From Paenibacillus endophyticus (GTDB taxonomy: Bacteria > Bacillota > Bacilli > Paenibacillales > Paenibacillaceae), in assembly GCF_014192395.1 (NCBI RefSeq), contig NZ_JACHXW010000009.1, forward strand, positions 54,131 to 118,130: 64,000 nt of DNA. Direction: 5' to 3'. The position numbers and the translations under genes were made by a program. Positions 1 to 7,925 of this stretch are shown here, in pieces. Each line of letters opens with the position of its first letter. Position 1 is the stretch's first letter. The notes beneath the pieces were generated by a model. It worked only from the letters and a program-made list of their open reading frames with translations, did no database searches and was not told where the DNA came from.

Positions 1-2
1 CC

Positions 3-72
3 AACTTTCTCTATATTTCTACGCGAAACGTAAGCTTAGCCGCCAAAGGATGGCGACAGCCGTTTACGCTTG
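3..72. repeat. 70-bp direct repeat, copy 1
   Basis: A 70-bp unit recurs 97 bp downstream with no difference that I can see. Inside it lies an imperfect dyad (CGTAAGCTTAGCCGCC against GGCGACAGCCGTTTACG) that could fold around an AAAGGAT loop. A diverged relative lies near 35.25 kb, so this is a dispersed family. No gene is visible here. Confidence 0.9.
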
Positions 73-99
73 AAATATAGGAAAGTATATTAATTCGCG

Positions 100-169
100 A
101 ACTTTCTCTATATTTCTACGCGAAACGTAAGCTTAGCCGCCAAAGGATGGCGACAGCCGTTTACGCTTG
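100..169. repeat. 70-bp direct repeat, copy 2
   Basis: Second copy of the unit at the left edge of the window, with the same imperfect dyad. The 27 bp between the copies are AT-rich. From here to the mannanase promoter I see no coding sequence. Confidence 0.9.
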
Positions 170-352
170 TCCAAATAGTATAATAGCATATTGCTGGAAT
201 TAATTGCGAATATGTTGCGGTTTGCTCAGGTTAGACATGTGTTGGGGATGAGAAGAGTCATTCCATGCAAGGGAGTTTCGACATAACAACATAACAAAAT
301 AAATAATAATAAAATCATTTAAAGCCTATAAAAGCTAGTTTAAACCATTTTT

Positions 353-381
353 TTGTACAGAAACGAACGATATACTAATTA
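353..381 (+). promoter_or_regulatory. Putative SigA promoter of the mannanase gene
   Basis: TTGTAC and TAATTA are separated by 17 bp, and the second box is poor. A cre-like site begins at the last base of the -10, the usual place for CcpA repression. Confidence 0.4.
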
Positions 382-394
382 TAAAGCGCTTACA
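381..394. promoter_or_regulatory. cre-like CcpA site, mannanase promoter
   Basis: ATAAAGCGCTTACA matches the core and right arm of the catabolite-responsive element (TGWAARCGYTWNCW). It lies about 50 bp before the start codon, overlapping or just after the predicted -10. Repression by preferred sugars is an inference from the known role of cre. Confidence 0.6.
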
Positions 395-445
395 TAACTT
401 AAATGTAGGCAATAACAAAAATAACAAATTAACAGGAGGATTCGA

Positions 446-3400
446 ATGAAAAAAGTACGCAAATGGGTCGCGGGAGCGATTGCCCCGATGCTTGTTCTAT
501 CGCTTGCCATGCCTGTAATCGCTCAGACGAAAACAACAGACACGCAAGGGCATTGGGCGCAAGCGGCGATTGAGAGATGGCAGTCTAATGGTGTTATTAA
601 TGGCTATTCCGATGGCTCCTTCAGGCCGAACAGGACAATAAACCGGGCAGAGCTGGTGACGATCATCAATGCCTCACTGGGCTTTCGATCGCAATCAGAG
701 CAGCCGTTCTCAGATGTTGCAGCCTCTGCGTGGTATGCAGAAGCGGTTTCTGCCGCACGCGAAGCAGGTTATTTTGAAGGATATCCTTCAAATGTAGCGA
801 AGCCGCTGGATGCGGTAACGAGGCAGGATGCCGTCGTTCTTTTGGCTAAGGCTTTCCATCTGAAAGCAGTTGGCAGCGCTTCCTTTAAGGATGAAGCAGA
901 CATCGCCGTGTATGCGAAAGAAGCGGTGGATGCTCTATCCTCCGTGCTCGAAGGGTATGGGGATGGCTCGTTCAAGCCTCGCAATCCATTGACGAGAGCG
1001 GAGCTGGTAGCCGTTATCGACAAGCTGGTTGCTGGGTATTATCCCAAAGCAGGCGAGTTTGCAGGGGGATCAATCGCAGGCAACGTCGTTGTGAATCAAG
1101 CCGATGTGGTGCTGAAGGATATGACGATAAACGGCAATCTGTACGTAACCGCTGCGGTAGCGGACGGAGACGCCAAGCTGGTAAACGTCACGGTGAATGG
1201 TGAAACATACGTGTGGGGCGGGGGAGAAAATACGGTATCGTTTGATCATTCCGCGCTTGCGGGTGTAGAGGTGGAGCGCAAGGATGGACCGGTACGCGTG
1301 CATTTCAGCCAAGGCTCATCCGCTCAGCGTGTAACAGCGAACGGCATCTTTACGCTGGAGCTTGATGCGGACACGGGTGTGGGGGAGCTGACATTGCGTG
1401 CGGGTGCCCAGGGCAGCGCAATTAAAGGGTTGGGCGATGTGAAAAAAGCGGTTGTTCAAGCGGATGACGTCAAGCTGAATGGAGCGAACCTTCCGAAAGG
1501 AGAGGCTGCCATCAAGGATGGGAAGGCGGTAAATGCCTCAAGCGGCGGAACCGGGTCTGGCGGCAGTGGAGGGGATAACGGAGGAGGATCGGCAGAGCGG
1601 GTGGAGAATTTGGTAGACCCGGATGCTACTGCATTCACAAAGTCATTGTTTGCCTACTTGGATGATGTGCGCGGCCAGCAGATGCTCTTTGGCCAGCAGC
1701 ATGTGACGACAGAGGGCATATCCTTTATAAATACGACCGAGACGCAATCGGATGTGAAGAAGGCGGTAGGTGATTTCCCTGCTGTTTTTGGCTGGGACAC
1801 TGGCAGTCTGGAAGGCAAAGAAAAGCCGGGAGTCACGGGCGATACGGAGCAGAGCAGAATCAACCTCGCGGCAAAAATGAAGGAAGCGCATGAGCTTGGC
1901 GGCATAGTCGCGTTAAGCACCCACTTTCCGAACTTTGTAACGGGCGGCGGCTTTAACGATACGGCGGGCTCTGTCGTGCAGCATATACTGCCGGGCGGCG
2001 ACAAAAATAGCGAGTTCAATGCCTATTTGGATCTGATCGCCGAGCTGGCCAACAACCTTAAGGATGATAACGGAGAGTTGATACCGATTCTGTTCCGTCC
2101 TTTCCATGAGCAGAATGGCGGCTGGTTCTGGTGGGGGGCCAAGACGACGACCGTTAGCGAATATATTGAAATATATCGGTATACCGTCGAATATTTGCGG
2201 GATAAGAAAAATGTGCACAGCTTGTTGTATGTGTATTCGCCAAACGGTGCGTTTTCCGGAAGCGAAGACACTTATTTAACAACCTATCCCGGCGATGACT
2301 ACGTGGATATTCTCGGCATGGATCAATATGACAACCAGCAAAACCCGGGAAGCGATACCTTTCTAAGCTTGTTGGTCAATGATCTGGCTATGATCTCAAG
2401 GCTGGCGGATTCCAAAGGGAAAATAGCTACATTTTCTGAGTTTGGCTATAGTCCGCAAGGAATGCTGACACAGGGGAACGTGGATTTGAATTGGTTTACG
2501 AAGGTGCTCGCCGCCATTAAGGCGGACCCGGATGCAAGAAGGATTTCATACATGCAGACGTGGGCCAATTTCCATCTGAACGGAAATTTATTCGTGCCTT
2601 ATCGCGATGCGCCGGCGCTTGGCGATCATGAGCTGCTTGACGACTTAGTCGCTTTTTATAATGATCCGTATACGGCATTCGCGGCAGAAGTCGGGGATGT
2701 ATATGGGATGCAGGTTAGAGCGGCGGAGGAAAAACCTTCCCTGCATATCGTGTCGCCTGTCGATCAAAGCACGGTCAAAGAAACGGATACGCTAATTCGG
2801 GCTAGGGTGCTGCATGCGGCGCCGTCCAAGGTTGTATATGTAGCGGAGGGCTCTGCGTCGGAAATACCGATGAGCCTGGATGAAGACGGCTATTATTCAG
2901 CAAGCTGGTCGCCTGCAGGCGAGCAGAATGGCAAAACGGCATCGGTTACAGTAAAGGTATATAAGCAAGGCGGCGTTGTATTGGAGCAGTCGGTTCTCGC
3001 TTTCGTTAAGGTGGATGAGCTTCCGCTCCGCTCGTATACATTCGATGAACAAATCAATGGTATTCAGAATAACGGAACCTGGCCGGCCGCAATGGGGCTT
3101 TCGCTTGCGCATGCATTGATAGGCGGGAATGGCATGCTTCAGCTGAATGTAACGGGAGCCGTGCCGGGCGACAATTGGCAGGAATTTAAATTAGAACTGA
3201 CAGATGCGGCAACCGCGGTACCTTTGGCATCCGTAAACCGCGTGAAATGGGATGTGTGGATTCCGGCATCAGCCGGTGCGGCGGGTGCGAATGCCAGCCT
3301 GCGTACTGTCGTTATGCTACCGCCGGATTGGTCGGATGAAGGTAAATATGGCATGCTGACGACGGAAGAAAAGCTGTCGGAACTAGACACTGTGACGATA

Positions 3401-4591
3401 GACGGCGTTGCGTACGCACGTTATACAGCCGTGGTCAACTTGAATGATGCCGCCAAATCAGCCGAGGCGACGAGCATTGCCTTATCCTTGATCGGCAGCG
3501 GTTTGCAGCTTGACGGTCCAATTTATGTGGATAATATTGAGCTGATCAGCAGTTATTTCGAAGCGCCGATCATCCCGTCACTCGTTGATGATTTTGAAGG
3601 CTACCAAGGCGTGAACGCTGCACTGCAAGCCAAGTTTGTGAAAGCGGGAGGCGACACGGTTGTGGTAAGCCTAGACCCTTCGCATGAGAGTGGCGGCGAA
3701 TATGCCATGAGATTCGATTATACGCTTGGCGGGTCGGGCTATGCGGGCATTACGAAAGGGCTCGGAGGCGTGGATTGGTCGGCCTTTAACAAGCTGAAAT
3801 TTTGGATCGTTCCGGATGGCTCCAATCAGAAGCTCGTTATCCAGCTGAGGGTAGACGGCGTTTCGTATGAGGCTTACCCATCGCTTGCGGGTACAACGGG
3901 AGAGTGGGTGTCGCTGCACTTTAATGAGTTCGCGGTTGCGCCTTGGGATACGGGCAATGCCGGCAAAAAAATCAATAAAGCAAGCCTCAAAAACGTGCAG
4001 GATTTCAATATCTATGTAAACGCGGTATCGGGAGCGATGCTTAGCAGCAGCTTATATTTCGATGATATCGAGGCGATTAATGACGGAGGGGGCGGCGTTC
4101 CGAATGGAGGGAACGGAGCGGGCAGCACGCCTTCGCCTGCGGGAGTATTGTACGATTTTGAGAGTGAAACCTCTGGTTTTAACGTGGAATCCAACGAGGC
4201 AAGCGCTATGGCTCCGGCAATAACGGCGGATGCCGCGACATCGGGGACGCATTCGCTGAGCGCCTCCTTCAGCTTGGCGGGAACGGGCTTTGAGCTCGCG
4301 AAGGTATCGGCGCTGGATCTATCGGCGGTGGATGCAGTCAGCGCAAAGGTGAAGCTATCCGCGGGGACAGCCAATGTACGGCTGTATATGAAGACGGGAG
4401 CGGGTTGGAGCTGGTATGACAGCGGAACGGCGGTAAGCGTAGATTCAACCGAGTTCAAGACGCTCTACATTCCGTTAAACGGCATAGCTGACCGTGATGC
4501 GGTGAAAGCGATCGGCATTAAGATTGAGCCGACAGATGGCTCGGGCGAGGCGTTTGTTTATATGGATGAAATTACACTTAACGTAAGCTAG
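446..4591 (+). CDS. SLH-anchored GH26 endo-beta-mannanase with C-terminal carbohydrate-binding modules
   Basis: Secreted, cell-surface beta-1,4-mannanase of 1381 residues. A signal peptide (about 1-26) is followed by three SLH motifs (about 34-200) that should bind secondary cell-wall polymer. A repetitive beta-rich region and a Gly/Ser linker (about 205-390) precede a GH26 catalytic domain (about 395-760). The expected acid/base glutamate is E555 in FRPFHEQNGGWFWWG and the nucleophile is E665 in TFSEFGYSP. An Ig-like stretch and three beta-sandwich segments (about 855-1040, 1045-1215, 1240-1381) resemble CBM27/CBM11-type binding modules, the last after a Gly-rich linker. The AACAGGAGG ribosome site supports the start. 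A cre-like site upstream suggests carbon catabolite control. N-terminal rather than C-terminal SLH is common for Paenibacillus hydrolases. Family assignment is firm; the exact CBM families are uncertain. Confidence 0.93.
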   Translation: MKKVRKWVAGAIAPMLVLSLAMPVIAQTKTTDTQGHWAQAAIERWQSNGVINGYSDGSFRPNRTINRAELVTIINASLGFRSQSEQPFSDVAASAWYAEAVSAAREAGYFEGYPSNVAKPLDAVTRQDAVVLLAKAFHLKAVGSASFKDEADIAVYAKEAVDALSSVLEGYGDGSFKPRNPLTRAELVAVIDKLVAGYYPKAGEFAGGSIAGNVVVNQADVVLKDMTINGNLYVTAAVADGDAKLVNVTVNGETYVWGGGENTVSFDHSALAGVEVERKDGPVRVHFSQGSSAQRVTANGIFTLELDADTGVGELTLRAGAQGSAIKGLGDVKKAVVQADDVKLNGANLPKGEAAIKDGKAVNASSGGTGSGGSGGDNGGGSAERVENLVDPDATAFTKSLFAYLDDVRGQQMLFGQQHVTTEGISFINTTETQSDVKKAVGDFPAVFGWDTGSLEGKEKPGVTGDTEQSRINLAAKMKEAHELGGIVALSTHFPNFVTGGGFNDTAGSVVQHILPGGDKNSEFNAYLDLIAELANNLKDDNGELIPILFRPFHEQNGGWFWWGAKTTTVSEYIEIYRYTVEYLRDKKNVHSLLYVYSPNGAFSGSEDTYLTTYPGDDYVDILGMDQYDNQQNPGSDTFLSLLVNDLAMISRLADSKGKIATFSEFGYSPQGMLTQGNVDLNWFTKVLAAIKADPDARRISYMQTWANFHLNGNLFVPYRDAPALGDHELLDDLVAFYNDPYTAFAAEVGDVYGMQVRAAEEKPSLHIVSPVDQSTVKETDTLIRARVLHAAPSKVVYVAEGSASEIPMSLDEDGYYSASWSPAGEQNGKTASVTVKVYKQGGVVLEQSVLAFVKVDELPLRSYTFDEQINGIQNNGTWPAAMGLSLAHALIGGNGMLQLNVTGAVPGDNWQEFKLELTDAATAVPLASVNRVKWDVWIPASAGAAGANASLRTVVMLPPDWSDEGKYGMLTTEEKLSELDTVTIDGVAYARYTAVVNLNDAAKSAEATSIALSLIGSGLQLDGPIYVDNIELISSYFEAPIIPSLVDDFEGYQGVNAALQAKFVKAGGDTVVVSLDPSHESGGEYAMRFDYTLGGSGYAGITKGLGGVDWSAFNKLKFWIVPDGSNQKLVIQLRVDGVSYEAYPSLAGTTGEWVSLHFNEFAVAPWDTGNAGKKINKASLKNVQDFNIYVNAVSGAMLSSSLYFDDIEAINDGGGGVPNGGNGAGSTPSPAGVLYDFESETSGFNVESNEASAMAPAITADAATSGTHSLSASFSLAGTGFELAKVSALDLSAVDAVSAKVKLSAGTANVRLYMKTGAGWSWYDSGTAVSVDSTEFKTLYIPLNGIADRDAVKAIGIKIEPTDGSGEAFVYMDEITLNVS

Positions 4592-4610
4592 CCGTATATA
4601 AAAGAGAGAG

Positions 4611-4659
4611 GAAGAACCCCGGAGGCGAATGGCGCGAGCCAAAGCTACCGGGGTTCTTC
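4611..4659. terminator. Bidirectional terminator between convergent glycosidase genes
   Basis: GAAGAACCCCGG pairs with CCGGGGTTCTTC across a 25-nt loop. It ends six bases before the stop of the opposite-strand gene, so it can serve both genes. Confidence 0.75.
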
Positions 4660-4664
4660 GGCTT

Positions 4665-6545
4665 CTAGTAGTTGTAGCGTTTGAAGGTGGCGTCGCTCTT
4701 CAGCGTTGCCGCGCTTGCTGCATGGACGGCAGACAGCTGAAGCACATAATTATAGTGACGTATGAAGTAACCGGGCTGGCTATGAGATTCATAGGAGGCT
4801 TTGGCGCTGTCCGCCCAGCCTGCGGCTTGGTTGAAGGTCGCATCGCCCTTGAAGGCGGAGGTTCCGGTGAATGGCTGCAGCACGATCTGGTTGCTTGCGT
4901 TGCGAGCCAGGTAATACCCCGGCAGGTTCATTGATTCAAAGGAGACGCCGGATGCGCTTGCCAGCCCTGGCACGATGCGGAACTGGGAATCCAGTGCGGG
5001 AGATACGTTCTCATCGATGCGGGCGGCATAATTGTAGTGTCGAACGTAACGGGTGGAGAAGTTGTGGGATTCCAGCCTGCTGTAGCCGGTCGCGTCGGCG
5101 GTTGCCGGACCGAGCAGCCGGATTTCATGCACTGTAGGCGTGTACCAGTTGTTAGGATTGTTGAAGAGAACGGCATTCACAAGGTTGATGCGCACGTAGC
5201 GGGCGGTGAAGCGAACGGCGTCGGTCGTGAAACCATATTTCGTATTGCCGGTCCGGTCAATCGCTGAATAGTTGACACCATCGTTGCTGACCTCGATTTT
5301 ATATTTGTAGTACGCCTCAGAGCCTTTATACATGAACCACGAAATGTCGACCTCTGTAATGGTCTTTGGTGCGCCGAAATCGACCTGCCACCATGCAGGC
5401 CAAGAGCTGCTCGAAGCGGCCCAGCTTGTCTGGGCATTGCCGTCATTGGCATTCGAGGCGGAAGAGCCCGTGCCCGTCGAGCTGGCGGTCGCTGTTTTGC
5501 CCTGCGCATGGTTGACTAAGGATGGAAGTGTTACGGAGCCTGTTGCGGCGTCAATGCTCCATGAGCTGTACCAATTTAACGAGGCGGCTGCGCTCGTATC
5601 GTTTAAGGTAAGCGGCAGCCAGATATAATGATGGTCGCTTAAGTTGAGGGGGTTCCAGCGATCGCCCATATAAATATAGGAGGTTGTGCTGCTGCCGGTG
5701 ATGGTGCCGATGCTGTGGATTTGCGAGCCGTAAGCGGCGGGGTCGCCGAATGGCGAGAGTGCCGACCAAGTGCCGGTCATCGATGTAGAGGTGGCGTAGC
5801 TGCCTTGATTCGGATACCAGCCCGAGGCCTGCGAGGTGAACAAATAATACGTATTGTTCTTTTTCACAACGGCAGGGGCTTCGCGGTATCCGTTCTCGAA
5901 TACCCAGCCTACAAAGGATTGGACATTCGTGTAGCTGCTATTGAGCTGGAAAATAGCCATCGTATCATTTGTACCGCCGTTTTTCTTCGATGCGGTAACC
6001 AAATAGCCGGTACCGTTCGTGTCGACGAAGACGGTCATGTCCCGAGACTCGTAATCAAGCGGGCGGAAACTGCCTTGATAAGTGAAATTGCCGTCAGGCG
6101 TGCTGCTTGTCGCAACCGCTACGCGGCCGAGTGAATAATCGGTGCCGTTCTCATAATGCATCCAAAGCACGTATTTGTTCGTGGCTGCGTTATAAATAAC
6201 TTTCGGCCTTTCGATTTTGCTGGAGTTCAGCTCAGGGGCGGAGGTTTTGGTCAAAATGCTGTTGCCTAACGTCCAATTTTTCAAATCGGTTGAAGTGTAC
6301 ACGTTTACCCGGTCGAACGTCCAATTTACTGCTTTCTCGCCATACATGTAGTAGGTGGAGCCTACCTTCAAAATATTGCCGCTGTGAGCGTCGATCGGAT
6401 TGCCGGCTGTATCGAGCCATTCGGTGCCATTCGTTATGCTGACACTTGCTGCGTTTGCTTGCTCAAGCTTGATTCCCGCATACGTTAATGCGATAAGTAA
6501 ACACATGACGAGCATAGAGAGCAATCTTTTTGGAGCTGTACGCAT
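4665..6545 (-). CDS. Secreted GH43 glycosidase with CBM32 (F5/8C) and AbfB/CBM42 domains
   Basis: Extracellular enzyme of 626 residues, probably acting on galactan or arabinan side chains. A signal peptide (about 1-32, ending QANA) leads into a five-bladed GH43 propeller (about 35-340). IDAHSGNIL and YYMYGE resemble the GH43_24 exo-beta-1,3-galactanase group, and YREAPAVV carries the likely acid glutamate. A discoidin-type CBM32 (about 345-480, DFGAPKTITEVDISWF) follows. The C-terminal AbfB/CBM42 module (about 490-626) has the repeated RHYNY signature and binds arabinofuranose. A GGGAGG ribosome site supports the start. It converges on the mannanase gene and carries its own perfect cre upstream, which suggests both belong to a catabolite-repressed plant-polysaccharide set. 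Substrate is inferred from domains only. Confidence 0.88.
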   Translation of the reverse strand: MRTAPKRLLSMLVMCLLIALTYAGIKLEQANAASVSITNGTEWLDTAGNPIDAHSGNILKVGSTYYMYGEKAVNWTFDRVNVYTSTDLKNWTLGNSILTKTSAPELNSSKIERPKVIYNAATNKYVLWMHYENGTDYSLGRVAVATSSTPDGNFTYQGSFRPLDYESRDMTVFVDTNGTGYLVTASKKNGGTNDTMAIFQLNSSYTNVQSFVGWVFENGYREAPAVVKKNNTYYLFTSQASGWYPNQGSYATSTSMTGTWSALSPFGDPAAYGSQIHSIGTITGSSTTSYIYMGDRWNPLNLSDHHYIWLPLTLNDTSAAASLNWYSSWSIDAATGSVTLPSLVNHAQGKTATASSTGTGSSASNANDGNAQTSWAASSSSWPAWWQVDFGAPKTITEVDISWFMYKGSEAYYKYKIEVSNDGVNYSAIDRTGNTKYGFTTDAVRFTARYVRINLVNAVLFNNPNNWYTPTVHEIRLLGPATADATGYSRLESHNFSTRYVRHYNYAARIDENVSPALDSQFRIVPGLASASGVSFESMNLPGYYLARNASNQIVLQPFTGTSAFKGDATFNQAAGWADSAKASYESHSQPGYFIRHYNYVLQLSAVHAASAATLKSDATFKRYNY

Positions 6546-6656
6546 CCTTCATTTCCCTCCCACAAGAGATAGATGATCCGCTGCCAGCGGCGACCCGTTG
6601 CATATTGCAGCAAGTCACAGCGTGCATGGGGATCTCAACATCAAGGTAGTTCATTT

Positions 6657-6670
6657 TGTAAACGCTTACA
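6657..6670. promoter_or_regulatory. Perfect cre (CcpA) site upstream of the GH43 gene
   Basis: TGTAAACGCTTACA fits the cre consensus at every position. It lies about 110 bp before the GH43 start codon, where it could block initiation or elongation. Confidence 0.75.
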
Positions 6671-6870
6671 AGTAAAGAAAGTAAACATTTGTGAAATATA
6701 TGGTCGTGCACAAAGTGAACGATTTGTTTGGTGCGGAAGGAGGGGTGCAGATAGGCAGTAAAACAGGGGAATAAGCGGGATTATGGTGAATATACTGGAA
6801 TGGATAAGTTGTGGAGATACGTAGATTGGACAAGCCGGCAAGGCCAATTGAGAGAGAAAGGATTCTTGCT

Positions 6871-7653
6871 ATGAAGATCTTATTTGGAATAATGGGTTTC
6901 CTGATTATTGACTTATATATGAACCTCATCCCGCAATTATTTGATCTCCGGCAGGCGACGCCGTGGCTGCTATATGCAAGCTTGTTTTTAGTGTTGGTTC
7001 ATTGGGTGGCTAAGCTGACCGGTCTCAGGGGGGTGGGGGAGCTAGGCTTAACGGGTCATTACGGCTGGAAAAGAAATGTGCGGATCGGCTTCCTGCTCGG
7101 AGCCTCGGCTTGGGCGGCGATGTTTGGTTTACTGGCAGCATCGGAGGCGCTTCATATAGTGGGCGTGCGAGGCGCGACAGGCGCTGCGGCATTCCTGTCA
7201 AAGGCATTCGCTGTCGCTTTTCTGGGCTCGTTAATGAATGAGCTGGTGGTCAGGGGATACGTATTCGCGCATCTTAAAGGCAAAATAGGAAATGGCTATC
7301 TCCTGCTTCTTGCAGCTTGTCTTTATGCGTTTGACGATATCTGGCTGTCGGGCTTCCGCGCTTCGCAGGTGCTGGCTTCGATTATGCTCGGCCTCTCTCT
7401 TGGCTTTGTGCTGCTGCGAACGAATTCCATCTGGATGAGTGCTGGAATCAGCACAGGCGTGAGCTTTGTGTCTAGTTTGCTTTACGGGATTCCGGGCCAT
7501 TCCGATGGCAAGGGGCTTCTGGTCGTGGCCGATGCGGGATCTGGAAACCTGATTGATCATGCGCAAAGCTATACTGCTCTTATGCTACTGTTCATTATCC
7601 TGCTGGCTTTTCGCCGATTGCGCATGAATAAGGCAGCCATCGAGCAGTTATGA
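6871..7653 (+). CDS. CPBP-family (CAAX-protease-like) membrane protein, catalytic motifs degenerate
   Basis: A 260-residue integral membrane protein with about eight hydrophobic segments and the topology of the CPBP/Abi family of intramembrane proteases. In active members, motif 1 is EExxxR, motif 2 FxxxH and motif 3 HxxxN. Here motif 1 reads MNELVVRGY (first Glu replaced by Asn), motif 2 reads AFDDIWL and motif 3 reads GISTGVSF, where the usual histidines are absent. It is therefore likely non-catalytic or strongly diverged. The start at MKILFG is chosen because GAGAAAGGA sits eight bases upstream; a longer in-frame reading exists. It stands alone, with no partner that indicates a role. Confidence 0.65.
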   Translation: MKILFGIMGFLIIDLYMNLIPQLFDLRQATPWLLYASLFLVLVHWVAKLTGLRGVGELGLTGHYGWKRNVRIGFLLGASAWAAMFGLLAASEALHIVGVRGATGAAAFLSKAFAVAFLGSLMNELVVRGYVFAHLKGKIGNGYLLLLAACLYAFDDIWLSGFRASQVLASIMLGLSLGFVLLRTNSIWMSAGISTGVSFVSSLLYGIPGHSDGKGLLVVADAGSGNLIDHAQSYTALMLLFIILLAFRRLRMNKAAIEQL

Positions 7654-7687
7654 GACGTGAAAAGGAATATGAATTTAAAGGAGGGTG

Positions 7688-7716
7688 TTGCGTGATCTAG
7701 CGTTATTCGCTATAAT
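7688..7716 (+). promoter_or_regulatory. SigA promoter of the histidine leader
   Basis: TTGCGT and a perfect TATAAT are 17 bp apart. Transcription should begin near 7723, giving a leader of about 170 nt before the terminator in front of the HisRS-like gene. Confidence 0.7.
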
Positions 7717-7747
7717 CACTTTAATTCAGACGAAGGGGTGAAGCATC

Positions 7748-7795
7748 ATGTACAAATTCCAATTTAACCAGCTTCATCATTTCATTAGGCGTTAG
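7748..7795 (+). CDS. 15-residue leader peptide with tandem His codons
   Basis: The reading frame MYKFQFNQLHHFIRR starts seven bases after a GGGGTG ribosome site and ends at 7795. Two consecutive histidine codons (7775-7780) lie just ahead of an RNA arm that includes the stop codon. A ribosome waiting at the first His codon would leave that arm (from 7789) free, whereas one at the stop codon would cover it. This is the geometry of classical amino-acid attenuation. It matters because the downstream gene belongs to the histidyl-tRNA synthetase family. Translation is inferred from the ribosome site and the geometry only. Confidence 0.6.
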   Translation: MYKFQFNQLHHFIRR

Positions 7796-7868
7796 CACAC
7801 CTGATCAACATTCAGGGTGGGCTAGCGCTTCTCGCGTTGGCCCCCCTGCAGCATACGATGCGCGCAGG
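7789..7868 (+). promoter_or_regulatory. Attenuator with mutually exclusive stems
   Basis: Four overlapping pairings can be drawn. Stem 2:3 is GCGTTAGC (7789-7796) with GCTAGCGC (7821-7828), plus CACCTGA with TCAGGGTG inside. Stem 3:4 is CAGGG-T-GGGCTAGCGC (7813-7828) with GCGTTGGCCCCCCTG (7834-7848), about 15 pairs with one bulged T. Stem 4':5 is CCTGCAGCAT (7845-7854) with ATGCGCGCAGG (7858-7868). The terminator 5:6 uses the same arm 5. If 2:3 forms, 3:4 is blocked, 4':5 can form and the terminator is prevented. The AGGGTGG in arm 3 also resembles the T-box bulge, but there is little room for Stem I. Confidence 0.6.
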
Positions 7869-7894
7869 ACCATGGGGTCCTGCGCGTTTTTTTT
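7861..7894 (+). terminator. Leader terminator before the HisRS-like gene
   Basis: CGCGCAGGACC and GGTCCTGCGCG form a perfect 11-bp stem around ATGG, followed by eight T. It lies 31 bp before the start codon, so it must be read through or disrupted for expression. Confidence 0.9.
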
Positions 7895-7925
7895 ATTCCA
7901 TTTATTTTAGAGAGGGATGATCGTG

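Noticed and set aside
7690..7894. Canonical T-box riboswitch before the HisRS-like gene
   Set aside because: AGGGTGGG fits the bulge, but the leader from the predicted start is only about 170 nt and no Stem I with a specifier loop is apparent. Kept as an alternative, not as the call.
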